Shown: positions 1 through 9,101 of the stretch, piece after piece
Layout of the letters: each line of letters begins with the position of its first letter
Position numbering within the stretch: position 1 is the stretch's first letter
Assembly: GCA_905235575.1 (NCBI GenBank)
Contig: CAJOLZ010000020.1
Location: forward strand, 4,203-65,513
Source of the DNA: an uncultured Bacteroidaceae bacterium
GTDB taxonomy: Bacteria > Bacteroidota > Bacteroidia > Bacteroidales > Bacteroidaceae
Length of the DNA stretch: 61,311 bases
Reading direction: 5' to 3'
The notes under the pieces: model-generated
What the model saw: only the letters and a program-made list of their open reading frames with translations
The model's database searches: none
What the model was told of the DNA's origin: nothing
Made by a program: the position numbers and the translations under genes

Positions 1-230
1 ATATATACCTATTTTATTATATTAATATATCACATCTCAACTTATCGGGTGCAAAGATAAGCATTTTGCAAGAATAATACATAAAAAACAAGTTTTTTTC
101 TTTCTTAAAACGTGTATATTGTACATTTTGACACTATATCGGCTTAATAAGTTTCAAAATGATATCAACAGGCTTCGCAAATTCTGCCGTTCAATAAGGT
201 CAATAGAAATCCCACATAGTGTTACTTTGA
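1..230. other. AT-rich intergenic stretch, no gene seen
   Basis: This AT-rich stretch has no open frame with a plausible start or any recognisable protein. It precedes the truncated dockerin remnant, whose frame is closed by a TGA at 228-230. It may be the scar left by loss of the upstream part of that gene, but nothing here matches the intact dockerin gene at 17787. Confidence 0.5.
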
Positions 231-404
231 TTGGTAGTGGGGCAAGGCAAGTTCAGCGAAGTTGCTGCCGATGTCGACGGAAGCGGTAACATCACCATCA
301 CCGATGCCGTGGGTATTGTGAACATCATCCTCAACACCGATTCCGGCGGCGTGAAAGAACGCCGTGAGCGGGAGGAAATAGAAACTTATAGGGACCCAGA
401 TTAA
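231..404 (+). pseudogene. C-terminal remnant of a dockerin-type surface protein
   Basis: Read from 231 to the TAA at 402-404, the frame encodes the second half of a type I dockerin-like repeat (ADVDGSGNITITDAVGIVNI) followed by a short charged tail with GVKERR and a terminal RDPD. The intact gene at 17787-19712 ends the same way: ADVDGNGDISITDAVGIVNI, then GVKERR and DKDPE. Here the frame is closed upstream by TGA at 228-230 and has no start codon or signal peptide, so only about 57 codons survive. Both genes are followed at once by a 22-bp-phased repeat array. It is best read as a decayed gene or a 3' cassette left by recombination. A gene cut by an assembly error is possible but would need more sequence upstream. 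Confidence 0.75.
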
Positions 405-406
405 AC

Positions 407-485
407 ACACTGTGCTTCGACACATGTCGCACCACGTTGCGACAGCTTACGCAGCACGCTGCGACGCCCGTCGCAACGTGCTGCG
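407..485. repeat. 22-bp-phased array 1 (4 cores)
   Basis: Four 12-bp cores start at 407, 429, 451 and 473 with 10-bp spacers; the first is degenerate (ACACTGTGCTTC). It lies between the convergent dockerin remnant and trmO. The right edge runs into TGCG plus six T. Confidence 0.9.
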
Positions 486-513
486 TTTTTTGTGCCTTCC
501 GGCAGCGGTTCTT

Positions 514-1185
514 TCAGTCAATCCCGACTACGCTGAGGATGCCTCGGTCTACGGTGAAATGTACCTGGTGTGGACCGAAGGGCATGACGTAGATGCGGCT
601 GGCATCGTGGTGATAGCGTGGGCGCGGGTCGGCGGCGAGCACGGCGCGCAGTGTCTGCACCTCCTCGCTGCTGAGTTGGCGTGCGAGGGTGTCGGGGAGG
701 TCGACGATGAGATGTTCCGAGGGGTCGTTGGGCTGTTGTGCGAAGCCGGCGAGGGCGTTGGGATGGCTGTCGGTGTAGGGCAGATAGGGTTTGATGTCGA
801 GTATGGGGGTGCCGTCCATGAGGTCGGGTCCCTCGACTTCGATGACGGGTCCCTGGGGCGTGTCGAGTTGGATGCTTCGCAGCCGCACGGAGGAGAGACC
901 GATGGGGTTGGGCCGGAAGGGCGACCTGGTGGCCCATACGCCTATGCGCTGGTTGCCTCCCAGTCTCGGTGGGCGCACGGTGGGACTCCATTCGGCGCGG
1001 CTGGTTTCGGAGAACTCCCAGATGAGCCACAGGTGGGAGTATTGCTCGAGTCCGCGCAGGGCGTTGGGGTCGCGATAGGGCGGGAGGAAGACGATGGTGC
1101 CTACGATGTCTTCTACGATGCCGCTCTGCCGTGGCACTCCGAACTTTGTGGGGAAGGGTGTGTGGATATGGGCGATGGGATTCAT
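514..1185 (-). CDS. trmO: tRNA (N6-threonylcarbamoyladenosine-37-N6)-methyltransferase TrmO
   Basis: This 223-residue protein belongs to the TsaA/TrmO (YaeB, UPF0066) family, which methylates N6 of t6A37 in certain tRNAs using S-adenosylmethionine. Recognisable blocks are the N-terminal IAHIHTPFPTKFGVPRQSG, HLWLIWEFS near residue 60, the RIGVWATRSPFRPNPIGLS signature near residue 90, and DIKPYLPYTDS near residue 135. The length suits the family. ATG at 1185 is preferred over the in-frame TTG at 1200, which would sit in the T-run of a hairpin. The gene follows mgsA on the same strand, separated by a strong terminator-like hairpin, so its own promoter or read-through is needed. Function is assigned by family. 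Confidence 0.92.
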   Translation of the reverse strand: MNPIAHIHTPFPTKFGVPRQSGIVEDIVGTIVFLPPYRDPNALRGLEQYSHLWLIWEFSETSRAEWSPTVRPPRLGGNQRIGVWATRSPFRPNPIGLSSVRLRSIQLDTPQGPVIEVEGPDLMDGTPILDIKPYLPYTDSHPNALAGFAQQPNDPSEHLIVDLPDTLARQLSSEEVQTLRAVLAADPRPRYHHDASRIYVMPFGPHQVHFTVDRGILSVVGID

Positions 1186-1198
1186 GTCAGAGAGAAAC

Positions 1199-1239
1199 AA
1201 AAAAAGTCCTCTCCCTGAGGATGGCTCGGGGAGGGGACT
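1199..1239 (-). terminator. Rho-independent terminator after mgsA
   Basis: On the minus strand a GC-rich stem (AGTCCCCTCCCC pairing with GGGAGAGGACT) is followed by seven T. It closes mgsA and ends only 13 nt before the trmO start codon. Confidence 0.8.
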
Positions 1240-1269
1240 GGTTGGTGTTTAGGGGCTGTCGCTGTGTGT

Positions 1270-1758
1270 TCAGAGTTTCCTGTGTGCATATTGCTGAATG
1301 CAATCGGGGGTGACACGTTCGTAGGTTTCGTCATCCAACAGCTTGGATGTCAGCAGCATGTCGGCTGTGGTGCGGTTGGTGGCGAATGCGATGTTGTAGA
1401 GCGAGGCGAGTCGCGTCAGTGCGGAGACGTCGTTCTGATGGCCCTGCATTACCAGGTTGTCGCAGAAGAAGATGAGCATGTCGATTTTTCCCTCCGCAAT
1501 CATTGCGCCTATTTGCTGGTCGCCTCCCAGGGGACCGCTGAAGAGGCAGGTCACCTTGTCGCGCAACAGGTATGAAACGGCTTCGCGTCCGTCTTCCATC
1601 TTTTCGGCGACTCCTACGTTGCTTATCAGCTTGCCTGTGGTGCCTGTGGCGTACAGGTTGTGTGCAGACAGCAGATTCACGTTATACTGAACCCAGGTTA
1701 TCAGTTCCTTCTTGCGGGAATCGTGTGCAACCAATGCGATATTCAATTTCTTTTTCAT
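1270..1758 (-). CDS. mgsA: Methylglyoxal synthase
   Basis: A 162-residue protein that converts dihydroxyacetone phosphate to methylglyoxal and phosphate in the cytoplasm, an overflow bypass of lower glycolysis. The phosphate-binding ATGTTGK near residue 38, the SGPLGGDQQIG block with Asp80, and Asp100, His107 and Asp110 reproduce the spacing of the catalytic residues of the E. coli enzyme (Asp71, Asp91, His98, Asp101). Length is normal. ATG at 1758 gives a typical MKKKLNIALVAHD start. It follows clpB by about 110 bp on the same strand and is closed by the hairpin at 1199-1239. Confidence 0.96.
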   Translation of the reverse strand: MKKKLNIALVAHDSRKKELITWVQYNVNLLSAHNLYATGTTGKLISNVGVAEKMEDGREAVSYLLRDKVTCLFSGPLGGDQQIGAMIAEGKIDMLIFFCDNLVMQGHQNDVSALTRLASLYNIAFATNRTTADMLLTSKLLDDETYERVTPDCIQQYAHRKL

Positions 1759-1867
1759 AATTCAAATGTTAAGTTTAACTTAAGTCGGTCGTCTGGCCGA
1801 CAAATTTCTTGTGTTTAATGTTTGAGACTTGTATTTCTAATCACAGTATGTCGGGACAGCTTTCCGC

Positions 1868-4435
1868 TCAATTCCCGAAGCAGAGTTTGTCGTTCTCAGC
1901 CCATACGCGGATGGGACGGTTGCGGAGGTCATCGGCTTGAAGCAGTCGCAGGCTGAGCGGGTCGAGCAACAGTCGCTGTATGGCTCGCTTGACGGGACGT
2001 GCGCCGAAGTCGGGGTCGTAGCCCTCCTTTGCCAGAAATTCCACGGCTGTTTCGTCCACCTGCAGCGTGATGCCGTTCGTGGCAAGCATCTTGCTGACTC
2101 CCTCGAGTTGCAGGCCGACCACCTGCTTAATCTCTCCGAAGGTGAGGGGATGGAAGACGACGGTCTCGTCGATTCGGTTCAGGAACTCGGGGCGGATGGT
2201 CTGCTTGAGCAGTTGCAGCACCTGACGCTTCGTCTCTTCGTAGTCGGCCTCGGTGTGTGCGTTCTGGAAGAGTTGGCTGCCGAGGTTGCTCGTGAGGATG
2301 ATGAGGGTGTTCTTGAAGTTGACGGTGCGACCTTTCGAATCGGTGAGACGACCGTCGTCGAGCACCTGCAGCAGTGTGTTGAAGACATCGGGATGTGCTT
2401 TCTCAATCTCGTCGAAGAGCACCACCTGATAGGGCTTGCGCCGTACGGCCTCGGTGAGCTGACCGCCCTCGTCATAACCTACGTAGCCCGGAGGTGCACC
2501 GATGAGGCGTGTCACGCTGAACTTCTCTTGATACTCGCTCATGTCGATGCGCGTCATCATGGTCTCGTCGTCGAAGAGATAGTCGGCCAACGCCTTGGCC
2601 AGTTCGGTCTTTCCGACGCCCGTGGTGCCTAGGAAGATGAAGGAACCGATGGGGCGACGTGGGTCTTGCAGTCCTGCACGGCTGCGGCGAACAGCGTTGC
2701 TGACGGCACGTATGGCTTCGTCCTGACCGATGACACGTCGGTGGAGTTCTTCTTCCAGATGGAGCAGTTTGTCGCGCTCGCTCTGCATCATTCGGCTCAC
2801 TGGGATGCCGGTCCATCGCGATACCACGTCGGCGATGTCGTCGGCTGTCACTTCCTCCTTGACCATGGCCTGTGCTCCCTGTGCCTGGCGCAGTTGTTCC
2901 TGCGTCTGTTGTATTTCGTCCTGCAGTTGCTGCAGCTTGCCGTAGCGTATCTCGGCTACTCGTCCGTAGTTACCTTCGCGTTCGGCTCGCTCGGCTTCGA
3001 ACTTCAGTTGCTCTATCAATTGTTTGTTCTGCTGGATGCGGTTCACCAGCTCTTTCTCGCCCTGCCATTTGGCCTTGTAGGCATTGACTTCGTCCTGCAG
3101 CTGAGCAATCTCGCGATTGAGGTTTTCCAGTTTCACACTGTCTCCTTCACGCTTGATGGCCTCGCGTTCAATCTCAAGTTGTTTGAGCCGCCGCTCAGTC
3201 TCGTCGAGCTCTTCGGGCACGGAGTCTCGCTCCATACGGAGTTTTGCGGCTGCCTCGTCCATGAGGTCGATGGCTTTATCAGGCAGGAAACGCTCTGTGA
3301 TGTAGCGGTTCGAAAGCTCGACAGCAGCGATGATGGCATCGTCTTGGATACGCACCTTGTGGTGATTTTCGTATCGTTCCTTCAGTCCACGCAGGATGCT
3401 GATGGAGTCGAGCGTGTCGGGTTCGTCGACCATGACAGTCTGGAAACGTCGCTCCAGTGCCTTGTCTTTTTCGAAATACTTCTGGTATTCGTCGAAGGTT
3501 GTGGCTCCGATGCTGCGCAGTTCGCCGCGTGCCAGTGCAGGTTTCAGAATGTTGGCAGCATCCATGGCTCCCTCGCTCTTTCCTGCTCCGACGAGTGTGT
3601 GTATCTCGTCAATGAAGAGGATGATGCGGCCTTCGCTTTTTGTCACTTCGTTCACCACACTTTTCAGTCGCTCTTCAAACTCACCTTTATACTTGGCTCC
3701 GGCGATGAGTGCGCCCATGTCGAGGCTGTAGAGTTGCTTGTCGCGCAGGTTTTCGGGCACGTCGCCGCGCAGTATTCGGTGTGCCAGTCCTTCCACGATA
3801 GCAGTCTTTCCGGTTCCGGGTTCGCCGATGAGGATAGGGTTGTTCTTTGTCCTGCGGCTCAGGATTTGCAGTACACGACGAATCTCGTCGTCGCGGCCAA
3901 TAACGGGGTCGAGTTTCCCGGCACGGGCTTCGTCCACCAGGTTACGGGCATACTTAGAGAGACTCTGGTATGTGTCTTCACTTGCTTGCGAGTTCACCTT
4001 TTGACCGCCTCGCAGTTCGTCGATGGCTTTACGAAGCTCGTCTTCGGTCATACCCATATCCTTGAGAATCTTGCCGGCGGTGCAGTTCACGGCGAGGATT
4101 GCCTGAAGCAAATGTTCGATTGAGACGAATTCGTCGCCGTTCTTACCTGCAATGTCCTCGGCTTTCAGCAACACTTCGTTGGCTTCCCGACTCAGATAAG
4201 GCTCACCGCCCTGCACTTTCGGCAGGCTGCCAATCTGTGCATCCACGGCCTGGCGAAGCAGGGTGGGGTTGATGCCTAACTTTTGAGATATGAATTGTAT
4301 GACTTGTTCGCCCACCTGAAGCACACCGCTCAGCAGATGCTCCGGCTCGACGGCTTGTTGTCCTTGGCGCTGAACCCGGTTCACCGCCTCTTGTACGGCC
4401 TCTTGGGCCTTGATGGTAAATTTGTTCAGGTTCAT
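1868..4435 (-). CDS. clpB: Chaperone ATPase ClpB
   Basis: An 855-residue Hsp100 disaggregase that works with DnaK/DnaJ/GrpE to rescue aggregated protein. In order it has the N-terminal Clp-N double repeat (1-145), AAA1 with Walker A GEPGTGKT near residue 206 and Walker [15 protein letters not shown], the coiled-coil middle domain (about 410-525) rich in Arg/Glu/Gln, AAA2 with GTTGVGKT near 605 and [14 protein letters not shown], and the small C-terminal D2 domain. The second Walker A has Thr where most homologues have Pro (GPTGVGKT), which should still bind nucleotide. Length is standard. A 9-bp inverted repeat at 4550-4580 lies just upstream and is a candidate operator. The internal start that yields a short form in other bacteria was not evident. 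Confidence 0.98.
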   Translation of the reverse strand: MNLNKFTIKAQEAVQEAVNRVQRQGQQAVEPEHLLSGVLQVGEQVIQFISQKLGINPTLLRQAVDAQIGSLPKVQGGEPYLSREANEVLLKAEDIAGKNGDEFVSIEHLLQAILAVNCTAGKILKDMGMTEDELRKAIDELRGGQKVNSQASEDTYQSLSKYARNLVDEARAGKLDPVIGRDDEIRRVLQILSRRTKNNPILIGEPGTGKTAIVEGLAHRILRGDVPENLRDKQLYSLDMGALIAGAKYKGEFEERLKSVVNEVTKSEGRIILFIDEIHTLVGAGKSEGAMDAANILKPALARGELRSIGATTFDEYQKYFEKDKALERRFQTVMVDEPDTLDSISILRGLKERYENHHKVRIQDDAIIAAVELSNRYITERFLPDKAIDLMDEAAAKLRMERDSVPEELDETERRLKQLEIEREAIKREGDSVKLENLNREIAQLQDEVNAYKAKWQGEKELVNRIQQNKQLIEQLKFEAERAEREGNYGRVAEIRYGKLQQLQDEIQQTQEQLRQAQGAQAMVKEEVTADDIADVVSRWTGIPVSRMMQSERDKLLHLEEELHRRVIGQDEAIRAVSNAVRRSRAGLQDPRRPIGSFIFLGTTGVGKTELAKALADYLFDDETMMTRIDMSEYQEKFSVTRLIGAPPGYVGYDEGGQLTEAVRRKPYQVVLFDEIEKAHPDVFNTLLQVLDDGRLTDSKGRTVNFKNTLIILTSNLGSQLFQNAHTEADYEETKRQVLQLLKQTIRPEFLNRIDETVVFHPLTFGEIKQVVGLQLEGVSKMLATNGITLQVDETAVEFLAKEGYDPDFGARPVKRAIQRLLLDPLSLRLLQADDLRNRPIRVWAENDKLCFGN

Positions 4436-4549
4436 AATTGTTATCCTTTCTTTTGTTACGATGTTTCGTAGTTTTCTCGTTGAGGCTTCAGATTTTCACT
4501 GAGCCTCACTCCTATCCGTAACAAAAGGCTTGCAAAGGTTTATGTATCA

Positions 4550-4580
4550 GCCACATTGTCCTAAAAGTGGTCAATGTGGC
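4550..4580. promoter_or_regulatory. Inverted repeat upstream of clpB (candidate operator)
   Basis: GCCACATTG and CAATGTGGC form a perfect 9-bp inverted repeat around a 13-bp centre, about 115 bp upstream of the clpB ATG and 40 bp past the tex stop. No T-run follows on either strand, which argues against a terminator. It does not match CIRCE or the HspR site. Confidence 0.45.
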
Positions 4581-4619
4581 CGATTATGACGATGCTGCAA
4601 GGACGGAGAGCCGTTGCTG

Positions 4620-6738
4620 TTAATTGCTTTTCATGCTGAGGCTGATGCGCTCGCGCTGCAGGTCCACTTCGAGGACACGCACCATTACGTGCTGATGCAG
4701 TGTCACCACCGTGGTGGGGTCTTTTACGAAGTGGTCGGCCATCTGTGAAACATGTACGAGCCCCTTTGTGTGCACACCGATATCGACAAAGGCTCCGAAG
4801 TTCGTTATGTTTGTTACGATGCCCGGCAGTATTTGTCCCGGATGAAGGTCGGAGAGTTCGTGCACCGTCGGGTCGAAGGCAAACTGCTTCAGCGGTTCAC
4901 GTGGATCACGCCCAGGTTTCTCCAGCTCGTCCATGATGTCGCGCAGGGTGGGCAGTCCGACTTGCTCGTTCGTATAGCGATTGATGTCTATCTCGGCTCG
5001 CCGTGCAGCGTCTTTCATCAGCGTCTCCACACTGCATCCGCAGTCCTTGGCCATCTGTTCCACCAGGGCGTAGCGCTCGGGATGAACGGCACTGTTGTCC
5101 AACGGATGGTCTCCTTCTGGGATGCGCAGGAAGCCGGCACACTGTTCGAATGCTTTTGCACCCATGCGAGGCACCTTCAGAATGTCGCGTCGTGAGCGGA
5201 ATGGCCCGTTCTGGGAGCGATATCCAACGATGTTGCGTGCCAACGAGGGGCCTAGTCCGCTGACATAGGTGAGGAGCCACGGGCTGGCTGTGTTCACGTT
5301 GACACCCACACGGTTCACGCAGGACACAACCGTCTGGTCCAGGCTCCGCTTCAGTGCCGGCTGGTTCACGTCCTTCTGATATTGCCCTACGCCGATGCTG
5401 CTGGGGTCAATCTTGACGAGTTCGGCCAGTGGGTCCATCAGTCTGCGGCCTATGGATACTGCGCCGCGCACGGTGACATCTTCGTCGGGAAACTCCTCTC
5501 GGGCTATCTCACTGGCGCTGTATATGCTGGCTCCATCCTCGCTGACGCTGTACACCTCGATATTTTCGGGCAGGTCGAGGTGTTCGATGAAACTTTCTGT
5601 CTCGCGTCCTGCGGTGCCGTTGCCTATCGAGATGGCTTCGATGCGGTATTTCTCGACGAGGCGCTGCACCGTCAGCATGGCCTGCACACGCTCGTTTTTG
5701 GGTGGATGCGGATAGATGACATCGTGGTGGAGCAAGTTGCCCTGTGCATCGAGGCAGACCACCTTGCATCCTGTGCGGAATCCCGGGTCGATGCCCATCA
5801 CGCGCTTCTGCCCCAGCGGAGATGCCATGAGCAGTTGTTCGAGGTTGCGTGTGAATATCTGGATGGCTTCTTCGTCGGCACGTTGTTTCGACGAGGCCGC
5901 GAACTCGGCTTCTATGCTTGGTTCCAGCAGACGTTTGTATCCGTCCTCCACGGCTTCGGCCACCAGCTGCGAGGCCTCGTCGTTGCCCTTCACGAACATG
6001 CGGCTTATGCGCTGGATGGCGGCTTCGTCTTCCACGCCGATTTTCACGCGCAGCACGCCTTCCGCTTCGCCTCTGCGCATGGCCAGCAGGCGGTGGCTGC
6101 TGCAGCGGGAGAGCGGTTCGTGCCAGTCGAACCACGAGCGGAAGTTCTGTCCTTCTGCGTCTTTCCCCTTTATGATGTGGCTTTCGATGACGGCATGTTT
6201 CGAGAACGTCAGCCGGAGCGACTCTCTGGCACGCTGGGCTGACACGTTCGGCTATGATGTCCTGGGCTCCCTGAATGGCTTTCTCGGCCGTGTCGATGCC
6301 TTTCTCTGTGTTGATGTATCGCAGTGCCGCCTTCTGGATGGGCGCTCCGTTCTGTGCCTGAATGATGTTGGCCAGCGGTTCCAGCCCGGCTTCGCGAGCC
6401 ACCTGGGCACGGGTGCGTCTCTACTGCTTGTAGGGCAGGTAGAGGTCTTCCATCTCGGTGGGGTTCCAGCAGTCCTCGATGCGTTTTCGCAGTTCGTCAG
6501 TCAGCTTGCCCTGTGTCTCGATGGTGGTCAGGATGTATTCGCGTCGTCGCTGCAGTTCGGTCAGCTTGTCCAGTTCGTCAGCCACGGAGGCCACCTGCAC
6601 CTCGTTCATTCCGCCTGTCGCCTCCTTGCGGTAGCGGCTGATGAAGGGGATGGTGGCCCCCTCCTGCAGAAGGTCGATGGTGTCCTGCACGTAGTTCTCT
6701 TTCAGTCCGAGCCGTTCGGCTATGAGGGTCGCAATCAT
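4620..6738 (-). pseudogene. tex: RNA-binding accessory factor Tex, disrupted by a stop and a frameshift
   Basis: The S1-domain protein Tex (YhgF) is encoded in three pieces. 6738-6424 gives the N-terminal helical part (MIATLIAERLGLKENYVQ...), ending LYLPYKQ at an in-frame TAG at 6421-6423. The same frame then continues RRTRAQVAREAGLEPLANII down to about 6245. There the frame moves by one at GAACGTGTCAGCC, and the remainder (SAQRARESLRL onward) carries the YqgF-like RNase H domain (MGIDPGFRTGCKVV), the helix-hairpin-helix block (NVNTASPWLL) and the S1 domain (GIVTNITNFGAFVDIG), ending at 4620. Repairing both gives about 706 residues, typical for Tex. Loss of one GT from a GTGTGT run would explain the shift. 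Either the gene is dead or the consensus is wrong here. Confidence 0.85.
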
Positions 6739-6762
6739 GGTCGGGTCTTCTTATTACAGGTA

Positions 6763-7730
6763 CTATCTCGCCTTGTCCACGGCGGAGGCTATCTCGAGCG
6801 CCACGCGGCTCAGGAATGGGATGTTCAGCCGACTCTCCTGTCGGTTGTCAGCCAGCTGTCGGAAGGCCTCGAACTCGTATGAGAGTCGGTGTGGCCCTTC
6901 TTCCGCGCGGAATGTGGCTCCTGTCCGTTCAGGTGGAGCGTGAACGATTTCAGAATGCTCACCGAACCTTCCACCTCGATGTATCCCTTCTCGCCCTGAA
7001 TACATCCGTGCGAGGGACCAGCCGAATCTTTCGCTCCGGTGAGCGAGGCTACGAACGTGGGGTACTGCAGGGTGAGCGTACCGCTGGTGTCGATGCCGTT
7101 GAAACCGTGGTTTGAGGTATATCGCACGATGCGTGGCGGTCCGAAGAGGGCTACGCAGAAGCAGAGGTTATAGATGTTGATGTCCATCAGCGCACCGCCG
7201 GCGCACTCGGGGTCGAAGGCTGGCGTGACCTCGCCCTGCAGATAGCGGTCGTAGCGACTGCTGTACTGCGAGTAGTTGCACTCCACGATGCGTATCGTGC
7301 CCAGACGCTGCACAGCTTCGCCCAGCAGACCGAACATCGGCATGTATAGCAGACTGAAGGCCGGCAGACACACCACGCCGTGGAGCATGGCAGCGTCGTA
7401 GAGCGCCTCGGCTTGGTCACGCGTCGCAGTGAGCGGTTTCTCCACAATCACGCTATGCCCGGCCTGCATCGCCCTCAGCGCGTATTCGTAGTGCACGTGG
7501 TTGGCATTGGCAATATACACGAAATCGGCCTCGGCTTCTGCAAGCATTCGGTCGTAGTCGGTATATACAAATCCCGTGGGGGCATAGGCCATCATCAGGT
7601 CGATGGCATGTTCAACACTCTGTTCGCGGGCAAAAAGGCCCGTCACCTCTATCTTTCCGGCAAAGTCGCGGTGGAGCATCTCCATCACTTCGCCTGCAAT
7701 CTTTCCGGTTCCTACTATGGACAGTTTCAT
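6763..7730 (-). pseudogene. Gfo/Idh/MocA-type oxidoreductase with a C-terminal frameshift
   Basis: The N-terminal Rossmann fold (MKLSIVGTGKIAGEVME) binds NAD(P), followed by ADFVYIANANHVHYEYA and the EKPL motif (HSVIVEKPLTA, near residue 95), then the family's alpha/beta C-terminal domain. Around 6900-6915 the frame is lost: the upstream frame runs on into a nonsense tail ending at 6825, while the true C-terminus (EEGPHRLSYEFEAFRQL... to EIASAVDKAR) is read in the next frame to a TAG at 6763. The gene is 968 bp, not a multiple of three. The substrate cannot be told. ATG 7730 is chosen because it starts the dinucleotide-binding strand; a good promoter lies 20 bp upstream. tex follows after 24 bp, so the two are probably co-transcribed. 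Confidence 0.82.
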
Positions 7731-7751
7731 GCGAGTTCGTCTTTTCTTCCA

Positions 7752-7783
7752 CAAAAGTATAAATAAGCCGAGAAAAAAGCAAA
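7752..7783 (-). promoter_or_regulatory. Bacteroidetes-type promoter, Gfo/Idh-tex
   Basis: On the minus strand TTTG (7780-7783) is followed after 20 bp by TACTTTTG (7752-7759), matching the TTTG/TAnnTTTG consensus. Confidence 0.7.
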
Positions 7784-7801
7784 AGTGGAAGTGTTAAAAA
7801 C

Positions 7802-7879
7802 GCACCGTGGTGCGACAGGCATCGCACTGTGCTGCGTCGGGCGTCGCACCACGCTGCGTTTCATGTCACACTGCGGTGC
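7802..7879. repeat. 22-bp-phased array 2 (4 cores)
   Basis: Cores start at 7802, 7824, 7846 and 7868; the last is ACACTGCGGTGC. It sits 3' of the MFS gene and behind the Gfo/Idh promoter. The left edge is AAAAACGCA. Confidence 0.9.
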
Positions 7880-7913
7880 TTTGAAGTGCGTTGTCTCGTG
7901 AGGCGCTTGTTGC

Positions 7914-9101
7914 CTATCGGAGTTTGTTCTTCAGGAAATGCCTTCTGACGTAAAGATAGTAGAAGGCGGCTCCTGCTGCGTTCACTATCCATGCCATCCA
8001 GAAGGCTGCGTGGTACGACATACGTTCGGCCACCACACCTCCGGCTACGATGCCAAGGCCGATGCCCAGGTCCCATGCGGTGAGCAGTGTGCTGTTGGCT
8101 GTGCCGCGCTGGCTGTTGGGGGCCAGATTGATGAACATCGTCTGAAAGGCCGGAAACATGTGGCCGTTTCCCAGTCCGATGATGAGCGCTGCGCCGTAGT
8201 AACCCCAGGCATTGTGGAGCGCGGCAAAAAGCAGGTAGCCCACGAGCGAGACTGCCACACCGTGGCTGGCGTTGCGTGTCACTTCTCCGCGCCCCAGTCT
8301 GTGGGCTCCTGCCAGTCGGCTCATGATGAGACCTGTGCTCAGCAGTGCAAAGAAGAGACCCGTACCGGCCGTGATGCCCAGTTCCTGCTTGCCGTAGATG
8401 GCCAGATAGGTGCTGATTACACCGTACGAGAAGGAAAAGCACGTCATCGAGACACCTTCGCTCCACCCCTTGAGCAGCAGAAAACGGTCGAGCGAAAGGG
8501 GCGGACGTCCACTCTGCACCGGGCGTGGCTGCATCTGCAGGGTGCTGTTGATGACAAGCCCGAGCCCTGCGGCAATCAGTGCAAGCGAGAAGATGATGGT
8601 ATAGTTGTTCCACCAATGATAGATGAGCAGTCCCACGGACGGCGCAATGGCTGTGGCCAGATTGTTGCTCAGCCCATAATATCCGATGCCCTCGGCACGC
8701 CGTTGAGGGTGCAGGACGTCGATGGCTACGGTGCTGTTGGCAACCGTGGTGGCCCCCATGGGAGCACCGTGCAGGGTGCGCACGACGCAGAAGGCAAGCA
8801 GCGAACCGGCCACCAGATAGCCGCCAAAGAGGATGAAGAAGAGGAAATAGCAGACGAGCAGTGTGACCTTGCGTGGAAAACTGTCCACTAGGTATCCGCT
8901 GAACGGACGAATCAGCAGTGCCGTCAAGGCGTAGCCGCTCAGCACAAGGCCTATCTCGTCCTTGTCAGCTCCGAAGGCCTCGCTCAGATAGAGCGGCAGC
9001 AGGGGAGTGAGCAGCATGAAAGAGAAATAGAGCATGAAGTTTGCACTCCATGCTCTAAGATAGTTGCTGTTCCACAGCCGTGGTTGGCGATTTACTTCCA
9101 T
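7914..9101 (-). CDS. MFS transporter
   Basis: A 395-residue inner-membrane protein with about 12 hydrophobic segments, beginning WSANFMLYFSFMLLTPLLPL. The loop after TM2 has the MFS motif-A-like GYLVDSFPRK, and GAPMGATTVANSTVAID resembles the efflux-type motif. The overall pattern is like the YfcJ/arabinose-efflux branch of the superfamily. The substrate is unknown. Its ATG lies inside the end of the GH2 gene (9092-10930, 10-bp overlap), so the two are translated as a unit, which suggests import of a sugar or export of a product released by that enzyme. Array 2 follows its stop codon. Confidence 0.88.
   Translation of the reverse strand: MEVNRQPRLWNSNYLRAWSANFMLYFSFMLLTPLLPLYLSEAFGADKDEIGLVLSGYALTALLIRPFSGYLVDSFPRKVTLLVCYFLFFILFGGYLVAGSLLAFCVVRTLHGAPMGATTVANSTVAIDVLHPQRRAEGIGYYGLSNNLATAIAPSVGLLIYHWWNNYTIIFSLALIAAGLGLVINSTLQMQPRPVQSGRPPLSLDRFLLLKGWSEGVSMTCFSFSYGVISTYLAIYGKQELGITAGTGLFFALLSTGLIMSRLAGAHRLGRGEVTRNASHGVAVSLVGYLLFAALHNAWGYYGAALIIGLGNGHMFPAFQTMFINLAPNSQRGTANSTLLTAWDLGIGLGIVAGGVVAERMSYHAAFWMAWIVNAAGAAFYYLYVRRHFLKNKLR

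Noticed and set aside
407..485. CRISPR array
   Set aside because: Repeat units of 12 bp with 10-bp spacers are far too short, spacers are similar between loci, and no cas genes are present.
412..1218. A 268-codon open frame on the plus strand opposite trmO
   Set aside because: It lies across array 1 and antisense to trmO, with Val/Gly-rich sequence matching no family; it is a shadow of the minus-strand gene.
4620..6738. Programmed recoding in tex
   Set aside because: There is no slippery heptamer or downstream structure at 6245, and a separate TAG would also need suppression; two ordinary lesions are simpler.
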